The notes: generated by a model from the letters alone, not told the origin. Positions 23,661-35,911 are shown, counted from the stretch's first letter. The stretch is 60,000 bases of DNA from Polytrichum commune (GCA_950295325.1 OX485805.1:10666501-10726500); one strand, 5' to 3'. Program-made: numbers and translations.

Positions 23661-24310
23661 CTTTGGAGTAGCCTAAGGTATACATCAAATGAGGTATTCT
23701 AAAAAACTAAACCATTTATACAACTAATACATCTTTACAACGCAACTTTATGCTAACACTAATACTTAATTCCTACTTACATGACACCATTAACTAAATT
23801 TTCCAAACAAGTTGAAGTCATTGGTTTCTCGTTTGTTTGAGCACGTTATAAAAAAAATACAATTACGTGCCAAATACAATAGACTTTACCATTGATGCCA
23901 ACAAGTCACACAATATGCAATGAATAAAAAAGACAATCCCCACCCCCCAACATGAAATTCGGAAATTGAGGATATTTGAATGTGGAGCCTAAATGAATAC
24001 CTTCCCCAAGTGCATATTGTGAGGGTTTGGAATTGCATGATCTTTATTTCAAAATGCTAACATGCTCAAGTTTTATAGGGTATCCCCTAGATATTCACTT
24101 TGATGAATCACATAGTCGCCAATAAACCATGGATCGTGATATATGTACTTGGAATGTGATATAAAAGCAAATCGGAGAACCACAACATCATATGAAGCCC
24201 TTCAAGCAATCATGTTGTTATTGAAGGTTCGCTCCAAGTATATTAGATAATGGCGCAAGACAAACTTGATGTTGTTTGTATATGGAGGTAGCACTGAACA
24301 ACTACAAGAT

Positions 24311-24342
24311 TTGGGGTTTAGGGTTTAGGGTTTAGGGTTTAG
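24311..24342 (+). repeat. interstitial telomere-type repeat, (TTTAGGG) x ~4
   Basis: Four consecutive TTTAGGG units in the spacer of element A, comparable with 14473-14500 in element B. Confidence 0.85.
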
Positions 24343-25407
24343 GAGTCATGGTTATAACATATTAATCTATCCAATATTAACGTACAACATTGACTTACTG
24401 GTGAGAAGAGTCTTATAGGAAGGTTATAGTAAAGATGATGTTGAGTATGTTAAGTTGTTATTTGGGACGTTTAAACGTGATATACTAATTGGTCTTGTGT
24501 TTATTCAAATAGCATTTCATGTTGTGGATGTTATTAGGACTTAGGGGTCTAACTTTGGATGTTTTGCTCCCTTTGATGAATCACATAGTCGCCAATAAAC
24601 TATGGTTCGTGATGTATTTAATATATGGAATGTGATATAAACGTAAATCGGTTAAGCACAACATCAAATGAAGCCATGCAAGCAATCGTGTTGTTGTTCA
24701 TTGTTCCCTCCACGTATATTAGATAATGGAGAAAGATATAAGAAATGTTGTTTATATATTAAGAAGAATCTAATAGGAAGGTTATAGTGACCACAATCTT
24801 GATCATGTGAATATGTTATTTGGAACGTCTAAACATGATATACTAATTGGTGTATGGTTTAGTCAATACGTATAATTTCATGTTGTGGATGTTATAAGGG
24901 TTTAGGGTTCAACTTTGGATGTTTTGTTCACACACATTAGTAAGCTTGAAGTGAACTTGAGGATGGATTCAATTAGCATGGAAATATTGAACTAAAAAGC
25001 GACATTGGTAGTTAGTATCCCCTTATCGACATCCACATACATTCGTCATTGCCACACTTGCATGCGAGAGAAGAGGACAATATTGTAGGATTTAGGGTTT
25101 AGGGATGACAACATATTATATATAAAAGCTCTTGTCACTTGCATTGTTGCAAATTCAGATTTGGAACAATAAATGAACTTTGTCATGACATAATTTGATT
25201 TCAAAATGAATAATTCCCCTTGCGAGGATCTTCATAACCACTTTAACTATTGTATTTAGTGACTCTTACCATAAGGCGTTACACAATGTTTAGACTTCTT
25301 TTGTCTACATATTGGTTAATGCCATACCGTAATGTTTGAATTAAAGTAGATCAATATCATCATTTAATATGTATATGATGCATTAGGGTGACATTGTAGA
25401 AGTTTTT

Positions 25408-25471
25408 GTTTGATCCATATATTAATTTGAGACTAGAGAAAGTCTGAATTTAACGAATATAGTGTTACATA
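25408..25471 (+). repeat. extra R-terminus copy inside the spacer of element A
   Basis: TTTGATCCATATATTAATTT, followed by GAGACTAGAGAAAGTCTGAA and TTTAACGAATATAGTGTT, is almost identical to the R terminus at 30950-31004 and in the same orientation. It lacks the adjoining DUF7869 3' flank. It looks like a leftover or duplicated end, not an active boundary. Confidence 0.8.
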
Positions 25472-25946
25472 TGTTTATCATTGCCACACTTCCATGCGAG
25501 ATAATAGAGCAATGTTCTAGGGTTTAGGGTTTAGGGGAGACAAATAAATAATTTTATTCATCATGACAATGGCCTCAAGCCTTGGAAACTCTCTCATAAT
25601 TGCAGCCTCCAAATGGCCCCAACCCCACCGAAATAGGTTTGCACTTGAAAGCATTGAATGGAGTTGTGGTTGGGTATACATATTGGTTAAAATATACCGT
25701 TGTGACACTTGAAAAAATTAATGTGGCCGCCACCCTTCCTCCCAATGTCGTATGTCATATACACACAAAACCAAAAAAAGATTAAATATCATAGACTAAA
25801 TCATATGACGGCTGGGGTATGAGAGGGGCATTGAAAGATGCGCATTTTCTACAATAAACAGAAAACGGGGAATTCTGTCAGGAGGTTTGAAATAACAAGG
25901 CGGGAAAGGCATCCAATGAGGAAGTCGGGCAAGTGGAGGTGGATAG

Positions 25947-25952
25947 TATAAA
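25947..25952 (+). promoter_or_regulatory. TATA box of the element A DUF7869 gene
   Basis: TAGTATAAAGG, preceded by GGCGGGAAAGGCATCCAATG. The same arrangement occurs in element B (12855-12861). It lies about 1.45 kb upstream of the start codon, with the palindrome array in between. Confidence 0.65.
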
Positions 25953-26218
25953 GGGGCGCACCCCCCAAAAGTTGGTTTTTTTTTGCTCTTCTCCCACTCC
26001 TGAATTCGTAGAGAGAACTCTTAGTCGGAGCTGTACTTCGAGGTTCGTTCACGCTGCTGTTCATGAGGACCTATCCACAGCATGCAAGTCCGCAGTGAAC
26101 TTTGCAATGAGCTGAAATTCCACACACCTCTCAATATCCGCTGCATTATACGCCGCATTATACGCTGTATTATACGTCGGTCGACACTAGTGTTGGCGGG
26201 TTCCAGTCTGACCCTTGT

Positions 26219-27203
26219 GAGGTTTGGGTCGGTCGACCCAAACCCCTCTAGTAGTGTGGGCGGGTTCTAGTCTCACCCTTGTGAGGTTTGGGTCGGTCGA
26301 CCCAAACCCCTTCACTAGTGTTGGGGGGAGTCTACTCTGACCCTTGTGAGGTTTGGGTCGGTCGACCCAAACCCCTTCACTAGTGTTGGGGGGGGGGTCT
26401 ACTCTGACCCTTGTGAGGTTTGGGTCGGTCGACCCAAACCCCTTCACTAGTGTTGGGGGGGTCTACTCTGACCCTTGTGAGGTTTGGGTCGGTCGACCCA
26501 AACCCCTTCACTAGTGTTGGGGGGGGGTCTACTCTGACCCTTGTGAGGTTTGGGTCGGTCGACCCAAACCCCTTCACTAGTGTTGGGGGGGGGTCTACTC
26601 TGACCCTTGTGAGGTTTGGGTCGGTCGACCCAAACCCCTACCCCACTGTGGGCGTTTATCGTAAAACCTTTTAGAAGGTTTGGGTCGGTCGACCCAAACT
26701 TTTTCGCACATCGTGAACGAATTGTTAATGGCCCTTACCCAAGGTACTCAGAAGGTTTGGACGGACAGAGTAGGAACCTTATCCCATCATATGTAATGTT
26801 TGGGTCGAGCGACCCAAACCTCATCCCAGTGTGGGTGGATTTACACTGTGAAAGTTTGGGTCGACCGACCCAAACCCTTTCCCGGTGTGGGTGGACTTAC
26901 CCTGTGAAAGTTTGGGTCGACCGACCCAAACCCCTTCTGAGTGTGGGTGGGTTTACCCTGTGAAAGTTTGGGTCGGTCGACCCAAACCCCTTCCCCAGTT
27001 TCGGCGGTTGTAGTTGACCATGACAAGGATTGGGTCGATCGACCCAAAGTTTTCCCCACAGTGTGATGGAATTCTAAATGGCCCTCAACCCATCATTGTA
27101 CAAGGTTTGAGTCGGTCGACCGGAACCCGACCCTATCCCACGGGCAAGGTGGGGATGGCCCTCAATCCCTGGTGCCACAGGGTTTAGGTCGGCCGACCCA
27201 AAC
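26219..27203. repeat. palindrome array in the 5' leader of the element A DUF7869 gene
   Basis: About 15 palindromes. The first eight are in ~64-67-bp units with the spacer CCTTCACTAGTGTTGGGG and CTCTGACCCTTGTGAG. The next group has ~57-bp units with spacers ending CCCTGTGAAA. The last ones are decayed. Most centres are GT or AC. The unit sequence is unrelated to the element B array (11866-12645) apart from the palindrome itself. A splice acceptor-like TGTGTAG precedes the start codon, so the array is probably in a leader intron. Confidence 0.95.
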
Positions 27204-27403
27204 TCCCACCCAAAATATTTTGTGGAACATTTTGTGGACTGGCGCACAGTATTGGGAGCTCACATTGCATTTGTGTTGCAAATGTCTTGATCCTCAGTGT
27301 CCCCATTCATCGTGATGTTTTGCATTTTCCAATATTTGATTTTTTTGGACCCTTACGTTGTGTCCATGTTTGTTGAGGTTTCATGTGCATATGTGTAGGC
27401 GTA

Positions 27404-30400
27404 ATGGAGGGAGTTGGTGGAAGAGGGGATTCCTTCTCTGAAGACATGGGCAGCACCCAATCTCTGTCTGGGGATGAGCTAGACATTGTCGGGGAGGATA
27501 GTTTTGATGACAGTGCAGATGAAGGTCATTTGGGGAGTCCTTCGCCATCTGACCCTTTTTGCCCCATTGTGGAATGTGCGGGGCTTTCACGAGCTTCATG
27601 GGTGAATTTGGATGTGGTACTTGTTAATGACAGTGGAGTTGCTGTGGCGGAGGGTATTTGTCGTAACACACATCCACAAGATTGCATTGATGAACACCCC
27701 CTTGGCACCGAGGACGTTGGAGTTGTTATATTAGAATCACTCGTACATTCGGAAGTCAATCCAACTCATAGGTTCTCGTTGCGAAGGTGGCCGTTGAGGA
27801 ATGTGACAATTGAGGGGGTTAGCTTGCGCGACCATGAGCGACGACACGTCCAAATCCAACAGGAGCTCCAAGCAAACATTCGGCCACGCAAAGGCCTTCG
27901 GAAGTACGAAACATTGACACGTCCTACTCCGTCTACAAATAAGTGTAAACGTCAAAGGTTGCTCTGTGAGGAGTCTATTAGAGAAGTTGCTACGAAGGAT
28001 TGTTGTGTACATCGTTGTTGCCAATTGTTCCCAAGAGATAAATTGAAGGCCATCCGTGAAGAAATGTGGCTTGGAGATTTCCGTCTAAGATCCACCAAAA
28101 AACTTGATGTCCATAGGGCGATACATGTGAACGGAGCGGGTCGCAAGGTCATCACCCATGAGAGCATAGACGTGTGTTGTACGGCATGGTACACCATTCA
28201 TGGTGTGTCGAAAGCGGAATTTTATAGACAAGCCGCGTATGCCAATGAAGGCCGCCGTGCCCGTCACCATGGGAACATGGGCTTAAAGAAACCAAGAGAA
28301 GCAACGAGACAAGCAACAGCCACTTTGGCAACCATCATTGTCCCCCTTGCCGATGCAATGCCGCACAAAACACGCACACTCGCAACCGGTGAAAAGGTTG
28401 TGGAGAAGGTTCTTCCTACAGGCACGAAATGGAAAGACATATTGTTGGACGTAAACGCAGTTGGCGAGAAGGCCGGGTTGGACCCAATTTCGTTGTCGAA
28501 ACTGAGTGCTATCAAAAAATCTCACTTTAGCGAATACATCACAAAAAGACGAGGCGACAAATTTGCCCGTTGTTCCAAATGCGAGAAGTTGAAACGCCTT
28601 CGAGATGCACACACGATGGGGACAGAGTCCTATGCCGCACATCAAATGAACTATTTCAAGCATGTGAACATGCAAGAGGCACACCGTAATGATTACTACA
28701 CAAATAGAGCTTTGTCCATCTCCAGGCCTTTGGAAGTCCTTACAATCATCCATGACAAGATGGACCATGCCAAAACAGCCTCACCATGTTTTGCAAATCG
28801 AATCAAAGCCACGGACGGCCTTTTTAAGCTTCCTGTTTCGGTTACAGGTGATTTTGATAACAATTGCATTGCATTACCTAAACACAAATTTGTGCGTTTA
28901 GGTTTGTACTTGGGGCCATACATGTACACCATGTGAATTTTTTGGTGTTATAGTTGAATATTAAACCATTGGGTTGCCTTTGCAGGAATGATTGCACATG
29001 GGCATGGTGATGTCAAATATGCTCATTATGCTCTTGATTTGTATCCGGCGGATTCAAACCACACGATAGGGTCATTTGCAAAGCTTTTACGTGATTTGGA
29101 GAAACCGCTGTCCTATTCATCAAGATTGCTATTTGAAAACTCGGGATCAACACCTCTATATGAAGCGGTCTTGGATGGAAGAGATGTATGCGTGCACTCA
29201 TTGCCGGAGCCACCAAGTGAAGATGTGATTGCCAAGAAGTTGCCCCCAACTCTGCGTGTCCAATTGGACAATTGTGCGAAGGACAATAAAAGTAGATATG
29301 TTTTTGCATATTGGTCGTTGTTGGTTGCGAAAGGCATTTTCAAGGAGGTTTTTGTGTCCTTTCTATTGGTAGGCCATATGCACGATGATATTGATGCGTC
29401 CTTTGGGCGGTGGAGCATGAAGTTGCGCGAGGAGGATTTTCCAACAATCCCATTGTTGATGAAGTCGTACATGAATTTGGAGAACATTCCCGTCATCCCC
29501 CATATGATCGAGGAGGTTCCAGACTTCAAGGCATTTATAGAACCGTATATTCGAAGCGGAGCTCACCGATTGATCGGGCATACGAAGGCACAACAATTTC
29601 GGTTCTACGTGCGTGACGATGGTGTCCCCGCCATGCAATACAAGTTGTTGTGCACATCACAAGACTGGAGCCCGCCGGAGGGTCTCCTTGTATGGCGTGT
29701 TGATGGGGAAGGAAGGACGATGTTGCCTGACGGAGAGCCTAAGCCTTGCAAACCAATACCCATGAAGAATTTGGAGGACATTTGTAAAGGCATATCAGGC
29801 TTCATACAATATTGGGAGAGTTTGAGGGTAGCGGATGTTGGTGGATCGTGTTGGCTTCGTTACGGAAGTTGGATACAATATTGGACACGTGTTCGTGGCG
29901 CTTTGGCAAACCTTCATCAAGATACACCCCTTACTTTAAGGCATGGGTTTTGGCCACAAACACGTGTCAATGTACAAGCTTCGGAGGCTAGTCTTTTGGG
30001 AAATGGAGAGGTTCGAGAGGAGTTTGATGTGGACGACCATTACGTGGGGCCTGCTAGTAGTCGTCCGCCACCATCTTTCCGCATTGCAGTGGATTGTCAT
30101 GAAGGTTATATGTTCATTTTGCGTCCTGGAGATGAGACATATGCAAAGCCAGTGTGGGTGGCAAGAGCTTTGTCCAAACCAAATTTTGTAACTTCCAGCC
30201 CTCATTTTCGACAAATACAAGTAGAGTACTACCGATCGACAGCACGGAATGAAGATGTTGTTCGACATTATACAGGCTGGGATACAAACCCTAACTTTCG
30301 GTGGAAGGTGGATTCTGAGCATGGTCCATCTTGGGTAGATACAGATTCCATATTCATAGCATGGAAACCACGGAAAAATCATAGTGGATCAGTGTCCATC

Positions 30401-30472
30401 CCTCAAAAGTACATAACTTTTGCAAAAGACAACCTTGCTCGGATCGCAGAAGAAGCAACCCACGTTGAATGA
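27404..30472 (+). CDS. DUF7869-like protein, candidate transposase of element A (intact)
   Basis: Exon 1 is 27404-28847 (donor ACAG|GTGATT) and exon 2 is 28986-30472 (acceptor TTTGCAG), giving 976 aa with no stop. The ATG follows a probable acceptor (TGTGTAG). In order: an acidic N-terminus (1-60); a Cys/His-rich part with CCVHRCC (about 200) and CCTAWYTIHGVSKAEFYRQ (about 258); CSKCEKLK (about 390); HDKMDHAKTASP (about 450); QLDNCAKDNKSRY (about 575); GHMHDDIDASFGRW (about 610); and a C-terminal ~300 residues of unknown fold. The series of Asp motifs matches multicopy 'DUF7869 domain' proteins as I recall them. Acidic residues at about 450, 576 and 613-615 could be a DDE/D-type catalytic set, but that is inference. 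Its place at the R end and its paired copy in element B support a mobility role. Confidence 0.8.
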
Positions 30473-30949
30473 GAAGTTGGTAGGATTGTGTTAGCATGAT
30501 TATAGTGTAAACTGTAATTCGACGAATATATATTACTCATATGTGTGCTCCTCAAACTTGGGGCAAAGTTTGGGTAGAACTTGCGAATGCTATATTGTTT
30601 GGGGTTGGATGAATATCCATTTACTATATTTCAATACAGTTGTGAAGTTCATTTTTTTTATTAAGTTTGGGACTAAATTTTCCATTGAAGAAAAATGCAT
30701 TTATTGCATGCACTTTGTATGTTGCAATGTCTATATTTTATTGACCATGCTAATAATAGAAATTATTTTATATGTTTCTTGGGTGAAACTAGTTTGGAGT
30801 GCTCTATCCAAAGTGTTTTTGTAGATGAAGTTGGTGTTGAGTGCTCTACCACATGTGCTTATGTCCACACATAATAGATTTGGGATATTAGAACATATAA
30901 TATATTTGAGATCGTTCTCAATATAGTTTCGGAACACGGAATGTTGTTT

Positions 30950-31004
30950 GATCCATATATTAATTTGAGACTAGAGAAAGTCTCAATTTAACGAATATAG
31001 TGTT
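30950..31004 (+). repeat. R terminus of element A with internal hairpin
   Basis: TTTGATCCATATATTAATTT is followed by TTGAGACT-AGAGAA-AGTCTCAA (an 8-bp stem) and then TTTAACGAATATAGTGTT. The last 28 bp are the inverted repeat of the L terminus at 14772. Confidence 0.85.
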
Positions 31005-31008
31005 TTTA

Positions 31009-32439
31009 TATTGTTGCACCGTGTAATTGCATTTGAGGATTGGAATATAATAATGACATACTCCTCTTAGACTTTGTATCACTCTCATCTCACTCTATAT
31101 GACTACATTATTGAAATTGTAAAACAAATAATGGATTCATTCTACGATGTTAGCAATTCCAACGCGGGACCATTGAATTGAACACCATTAAAATCAAAGT
31201 TCGCGATGGTGTTAATTTTGTGGAATACCTTAGGCTATGTAGCTTTTCGAATTTTTTCTAATGGCCGCTATAGATAGCGGCTTAGAATGCCGGGACCGAG
31301 CGGCCAAGAGAGGCGCTGGCCCTCCTATGTCGTGCTGCTAGGGGCGGCAGGTGTGCACCCCACAAGCCTCGGGTAGCCACCATCACCAAGAGGGTGTTGA
31401 CACATGGCAGGGTGGCTGCCTGCGAGGCTTGTGAACCGTTGATGGGCTCGGCCGCTCCAATGGCCCAGATTGGGTCCCAAGGCTAGCCCTATCTCTCTCT
31501 CTCTCTCTCCCTCCGCGATTTCTTTTTCTCTCCCTCCGCGCCAAGCTCCCTCCTTTCTCTCCCTCCTTTCTCTCCTTCTTGTCGTGAAGCGGCGGCACCT
31601 CCCCCGAAGCGACAGCTCCGCCTAGCGCCGCATTTTCTTATTCTCTTACTCCTTTCCACCTCTGACATTCTTCTAACCTTCTTCTCGGATTCTCTCTTCT
31701 TTTTGTAAGGGTTTAGGAGCAATTTCAGTGTGTGTTTATTGTAGAGGAGTGTGTTTTTGTTTAGGGGGACTTGCATTGAATGATTTCAGAGTCTGTTTGT
31801 TGTTTATGAGTGTGTTTTTGTTTATTGAGTGATTTCAGAGTGTGGTTGACGTTTAGGAGAGTGTTTTTGTTTAAACAGACGCGCATTGAGTGATTTCAGA
31901 GTGTGGTTGTTGTTTAGTGTTTAGGGTTTTTGTTTAAAGATACGCGCATTAAGTGAATTCAGATTGTGTTTGTTGTCTAGGAGTGAATTTTTGTTTGAAA
32001 GTATGCGCATGGAGTGTTTTCGGAGTACGCTTGTTGTTTAGGAGAGTGTTTTTGTTCTAGAGTGCGCGCTTTGAGTGATTTCAGAGTGTTTTTGATGTTT
32101 TGAAACTGGCTTTTGTTCTTAAAGTGCAAGACAGAGTGATTACAACTTATTGCCTCAGTGATACAGAAACTTTGGCCTGAGTGTTAGTGAGATTTGAGTG
32201 TTCAGGTGTGATTACAGACTGATTACAGCTTATTGCAGCTTGAATCAAGGTATTATCTTTACTCAACATAATATGCTTCAATTTCTTTAGGGTCTTGATG
32301 CATATACAATGCATAAGCATTGTATATGTTGTGTCCAAAAATTACATATGAATCTTGAAACACAATAGTTTTGGGCGACGCCCCAAATCTCTATATAAAA
32401 CCCCAACCCCATAAAAACTTAACAATGTAAATGTTGCAG
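31009..32439 (+). promoter_or_regulatory. spacer remnant and promoter/leader region of the element B large gene
   Basis: AT-rich to about 31260, then GC- and CT-rich with a (CT)n run at 31493-31510. From 31690 to 32120 it holds loose repeats of a ~60-nt motif (GAGTGATTTCAGAGTG with GTTTAGGAGTG). It corresponds in position and composition to 22600-23660 on the minus strand. I see no coding sequence. Confidence 0.4.
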
Positions 32440-32855
32440 GTGGTTTGGGTCGCTCGACCCAAACCCTGCTGATGGTTTGGGTCGCTCGACCCAAAACCTA
32501 CAACGAACCAAGCCAATATCTCAAACTAAACAACCTTCTAAACATTAATAACCATTTTTTTGATGCCCATAATGTGGAATCTCCTGAGACTAGTTGGCAT
32601 GTCCACATATGTCCAGCGCGGATTAACCAAAACATCAAAAATTGCTGAGAGAACGGATAATTTGAACACTACTTGGTGCTAATCAATATACTCAGCGTCA
32701 TAAGACTCGAAATCCACCAACAATTCTTGTATAATTGAGCTACTCCAGGCTTGGGTTTGGGTCGCTCGACCGAAACCTGTCATTCATGGTGACCAAAAGA
32801 ATATCGTTCTCCCATTCCACCAAATAGAATGCTTTGGGTCAATCGACCAAAACTA
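32440..32855. repeat. palindromes in the 5' leader of the element B large gene
   Basis: Two good copies (about 32442 and 32475, centre CT) and two decayed ones (about 32754 and 32832). The next exon starts at ATG 32880. Confidence 0.9.
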
Positions 32856-34209
32856 ACAGTGTCGTTTCTAGAATTACAGATGGCCCCCAAGAAGAGACCT
32901 GGAGAAAGGTGGTTTATGCTCGCGCCAGACGAACTATGGCAGGAGTACGAAACTCCCCAGGACGACACATACGTGCCCAAGGATGGGCTCGTTCTTGCGT
33001 GGTCCGTCCAGGTTGTGAAGTCCTCCCACTTCAAGCTGCTATTCGTGGTGAAGGTGGGGACCCACGAGCAGCACACATGGGCAACACTGACGGGATGGGA
33101 GGTTGCGTCCGTCCAAGCTCTCGGGGACTACGTTGACGTTATTCTGGAGAACTCCGCCGTGCAGAACGTTCATATGTTCATGCACCAATTCTCCGAGGCT
33201 TTCGACCCCTTCTACGCCAAGGAGACGTGCATTGAACCGGAGACAATAAAACAGGAGGCCATCTTCATAGATGGCAGTGTAACAAACACTAAGATTGCTA
33301 GCAGGTTCACAAAATTGAAACATGCTATCACGGTTCACAACAAGGCGCTGCAAAACAAACCCAAAACGCAGCAACCGTTGAGGCGGAAGGCCACGACAGA
33401 AGAAGGCGCGGGGTCCTCAAGACCCCAAACTGTGAGAAAGCCGCGGCCGGTGCCTGCAGACTCTCGAAGGACGAGTACTACCTCGACGCCGGCTGACAGC
33501 TCTACGCCAACGCCGTCCGCAAGCTGGCAGACGACACCGTCCAAGAGGGGAAGAGAGTCATCAATGATGACTGACGAGCCAGCTTCACCAGAGCTGCGGA
33601 TGCCGAAGCCTGGCCAAGAGGTGGATGCAGGGGAAATACAAAAGATCAACGACAACTTCGAAACAAAATGCATCCACTGCTTCTTCATGGGCAGGGGCTT
33701 CAAGTTCGACGTTAACATCGCCCAGTGCCACCTTGCGCCACCAGAAAAGTGTGTCCGAGCCAAGGATGACGCCTACGTTGACTGGATGGTCGCTCAGATA
33801 TTGGGCGGTCAGTTCAAAGATGACAGGCAGACGATTGTGGTCATGCCCCAAGGCCTAAAAAAAATGCCGACGCCTGATATGTGGCCGGCAATTTCAAAGG
33901 GAGATTTCTGGCTGATTGACGGCCAACACAGTGTGGAGGCCTCCAAAAAAATTTAGCTGATGACTGAATGGGACGACCCCCACAAGCAGAAGGAGAAGCT
34001 CAAGGTGTGGAAGGCATTGGTGGTCTGATGTGACAACGAGACCGTTCTTACTGACATCTCCCGCTTCTTCAATATGGGAAACAAGAAGAGGGCATATCAG
34101 GCATCATGGATTAGGAATATCATGGCCTCGAGGGAGGTGTGGGAGTTTTATGGAAGGCCTCCCAAGGAAAGGGAGAATGCGAAAGACAAGAACCCGAAAT
34201 GGGAGGTGA

Positions 34210-34466
34210 GCAAGTTTGGGTCGTTCGACCCAAACTCTTGTATTCTTTCATTGTCTTCGTCAGGCTTATAGTTTGGGTCGTTCGACCCAAACTCTTGTAT
34301 TCTTTCATTGTCTTCGTCAGGCTTATAGTTTGGGTCGTTCGACCCAAACTCTTGTATTCTTTCATTGTCTTTGTCAGGCTTATAGTTTGGGTCGATCGAC
34401 CCAAACTCTTGTATTTTTTTTATTGTCTTCGCCAGGTTTTTAGTTTGGGTCGACCGACCCAAACTG
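34210..34466. repeat. five palindromes in intron 1 (element B)
   Basis: ~57-bp units, centres TT, TT, TT, AT and AC, with the spacer TCTTGTATTCTTTCATTGTC. Same intron as 20582-20836 in A but with a different spacer. Confidence 0.95.
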
Positions 34467-35888
34467 CTGATGCATTTCTTGTTTCATGACGTGTTGTCTA
34501 ACGTGTGTTGTTTACTTCATTTGCAGGATTTCAAATACCAGATGATTAATAAATTCTCCTCGATTGACAACGCAAGCCACAAGCAGAAGAAGTACAACGA
34601 GCTACGAGGAGAAATTTATTTAATCACTGCTTCTGACTCTGTGTGGGGAAAATGGAAGTGTGTTTTCGAGAAACACGAGACGGGGGACCTCACGGACCCC
34701 GACACCGGCATGCTCTTCAACCAGACTGCGCGCTTCAAGAAAATGGAGCCTCTGGTGAGGGAGTTCTTCAGAGCTCTTCAAGGGCTTTCGGAGACAAAGA
34801 TGAGAAAGGCGGCTTCCCACATCCTTCACGTACAGCCCACGTACGACGAAGAGATACTGGGTCCACCCGAAGATCGTCTTCACCAAGCCTAAAAGCTTCG
34901 TCCCTTCATGCTACACAATGAAGGAATGGACGGAGAACAGGAAGAAGAAGACGACCATCGTCCAGGAGCTGCACAAGCTTGTGCCGGAGAAGAAGCTCCT
35001 TGTGGATGGAGAGGTCGACGAGGCGCACTGGAGGGCCTTCAAATCCGAGTACAAGTTTACCAGTGCGTCGATGGCGGCACTCATGAGGGAGGCGGGAGAC
35101 GAATTCCTCAGGTCCAAGCTCGTGAAAGGGGGGAAGAACCGGGCGCTTCCCGAACACTCCGCGCGTGCCTTCTCCAACTTCATAAAGGAGAAGGAGATCG
35201 TTAGTTTCGAAGGGGACGCACATTTCAACTTGGTCACCCTCGACCCGCTCAAGATCCAAGGCTGGCCAGGGTCCGATTCCAGGAAGGCGATCAGGACAAA
35301 AGCCGGGGATCGCTTCCCCTTCGCATTGATAGACTTCAGAAACATCCCTGGAGCTTCATTCGAGGGGACAATGAGCACCTCGTTTTACGAGCCATTCTTC
35401 TCCAAGTTCGTCGACTAGTCCCAAATTCAAGGAGGTGGATATCTGGTTGTGGATTGTCGAGGACAGGAGGGCGGAGCAAGTCTACGAGATTGTGCGGAAA
35501 TTGCAGCCAGAGTACGCCGTCTCGAAATCCCACTACGTTGCTGCACCGGCGGAGGGGGCGTACAACACTTTGAAAGACAAGAAGACGAAGATCGTCAATG
35601 TGTTGTGCTTGTACTTCGTGTACAAAGCTGAGCTGCTGAAGGTGCCAAACCATCCTATAGCCCGGATGGAAAAGCTTTTCCAGGTCCCAGACGTGTTGGG
35701 TACCAGCAGGAGTTTGTACAATGAGGCGAAATACGCCAACTACCCCGCGGATGAGCTGCGGATGGATTTCTACCTGCGGATGATGAGGACCCTCACGAAG
35801 AGGGGGGACTGCATCTTCAACGTCTTCGGGGGCTCGAAACCGGTCTTCGCTGCAATGGTAAGCAACTACCCTGAAGTTTTAATGTGTT

Positions 35889-35911
35889 TGGTTTGGGTCG
35901 AGCGACCCAAA
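35889..35911. repeat. palindrome in intron 2 (element B)
   Basis: One copy, centre AG, in the intron 35858-35985. Confidence 0.9.

Larger units (their letters stand above)
23661..25850. other. central spacer of element A, no gene
   Basis: AT-rich sequence between the two divergent promoters. A ~190-bp block at about 24095-24285 (GATGAATCACATAGTCGCCA, AATATTAGATAATGG-like end) recurs at about 24568-24765. Another (CATTGCCACACTTSCATGCGAGA) occurs at 25040 and 25478. Short TTTAGGG tracts follow both. This looks like repeated duplication of a ~450-470-bp unit. Confidence 0.6.
14772..31004. mobile_element. element A: complete ~16.2-kb cargo-carrying DNA transposon
   Basis: The ends are inverted repeats of 28 bp beginning AACACTATATTCGTTAAATT and continuing GAGACTTT. 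The L end is at 14772 and the R end, read inward, at 31004. The outermost bases include CACTA, as in the CMC (CACTA/Mirage/Chapaev) group. The flanks carry TTTA on both sides (14768-14771 and 31005-31008), a possible 4-bp target duplication in AT-rich DNA. Inside, a minus-strand multi-exon gene set (15310-23650) faces the L end and a plus-strand DUF7869-like gene (25947-30472) faces the R end, with a ~2.2-kb spacer between their promoters. Coding damage is limited to one in-frame stop. Element B has the same layout in the opposite orientation and flanks A on both sides, so A is inserted in B. Confidence 0.8.

Noticed and set aside
26187-27059. Open frames encoding repeated FGSTDPNLTRV or GVWVDRPKPHKG
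   Set aside because: They are read-through of the palindrome array in several frames on both strands. The array lies in a leader, not in an exon.
14774-31002. Strict CACTA (EnSpm) termini with a 3-bp duplication
   Set aside because: If the ends are set at CACTA, the flanking triplets are AAA and TTT and do not match. Setting the ends two bases further out gives TTTA on both sides, so I prefer that but hold it loosely.
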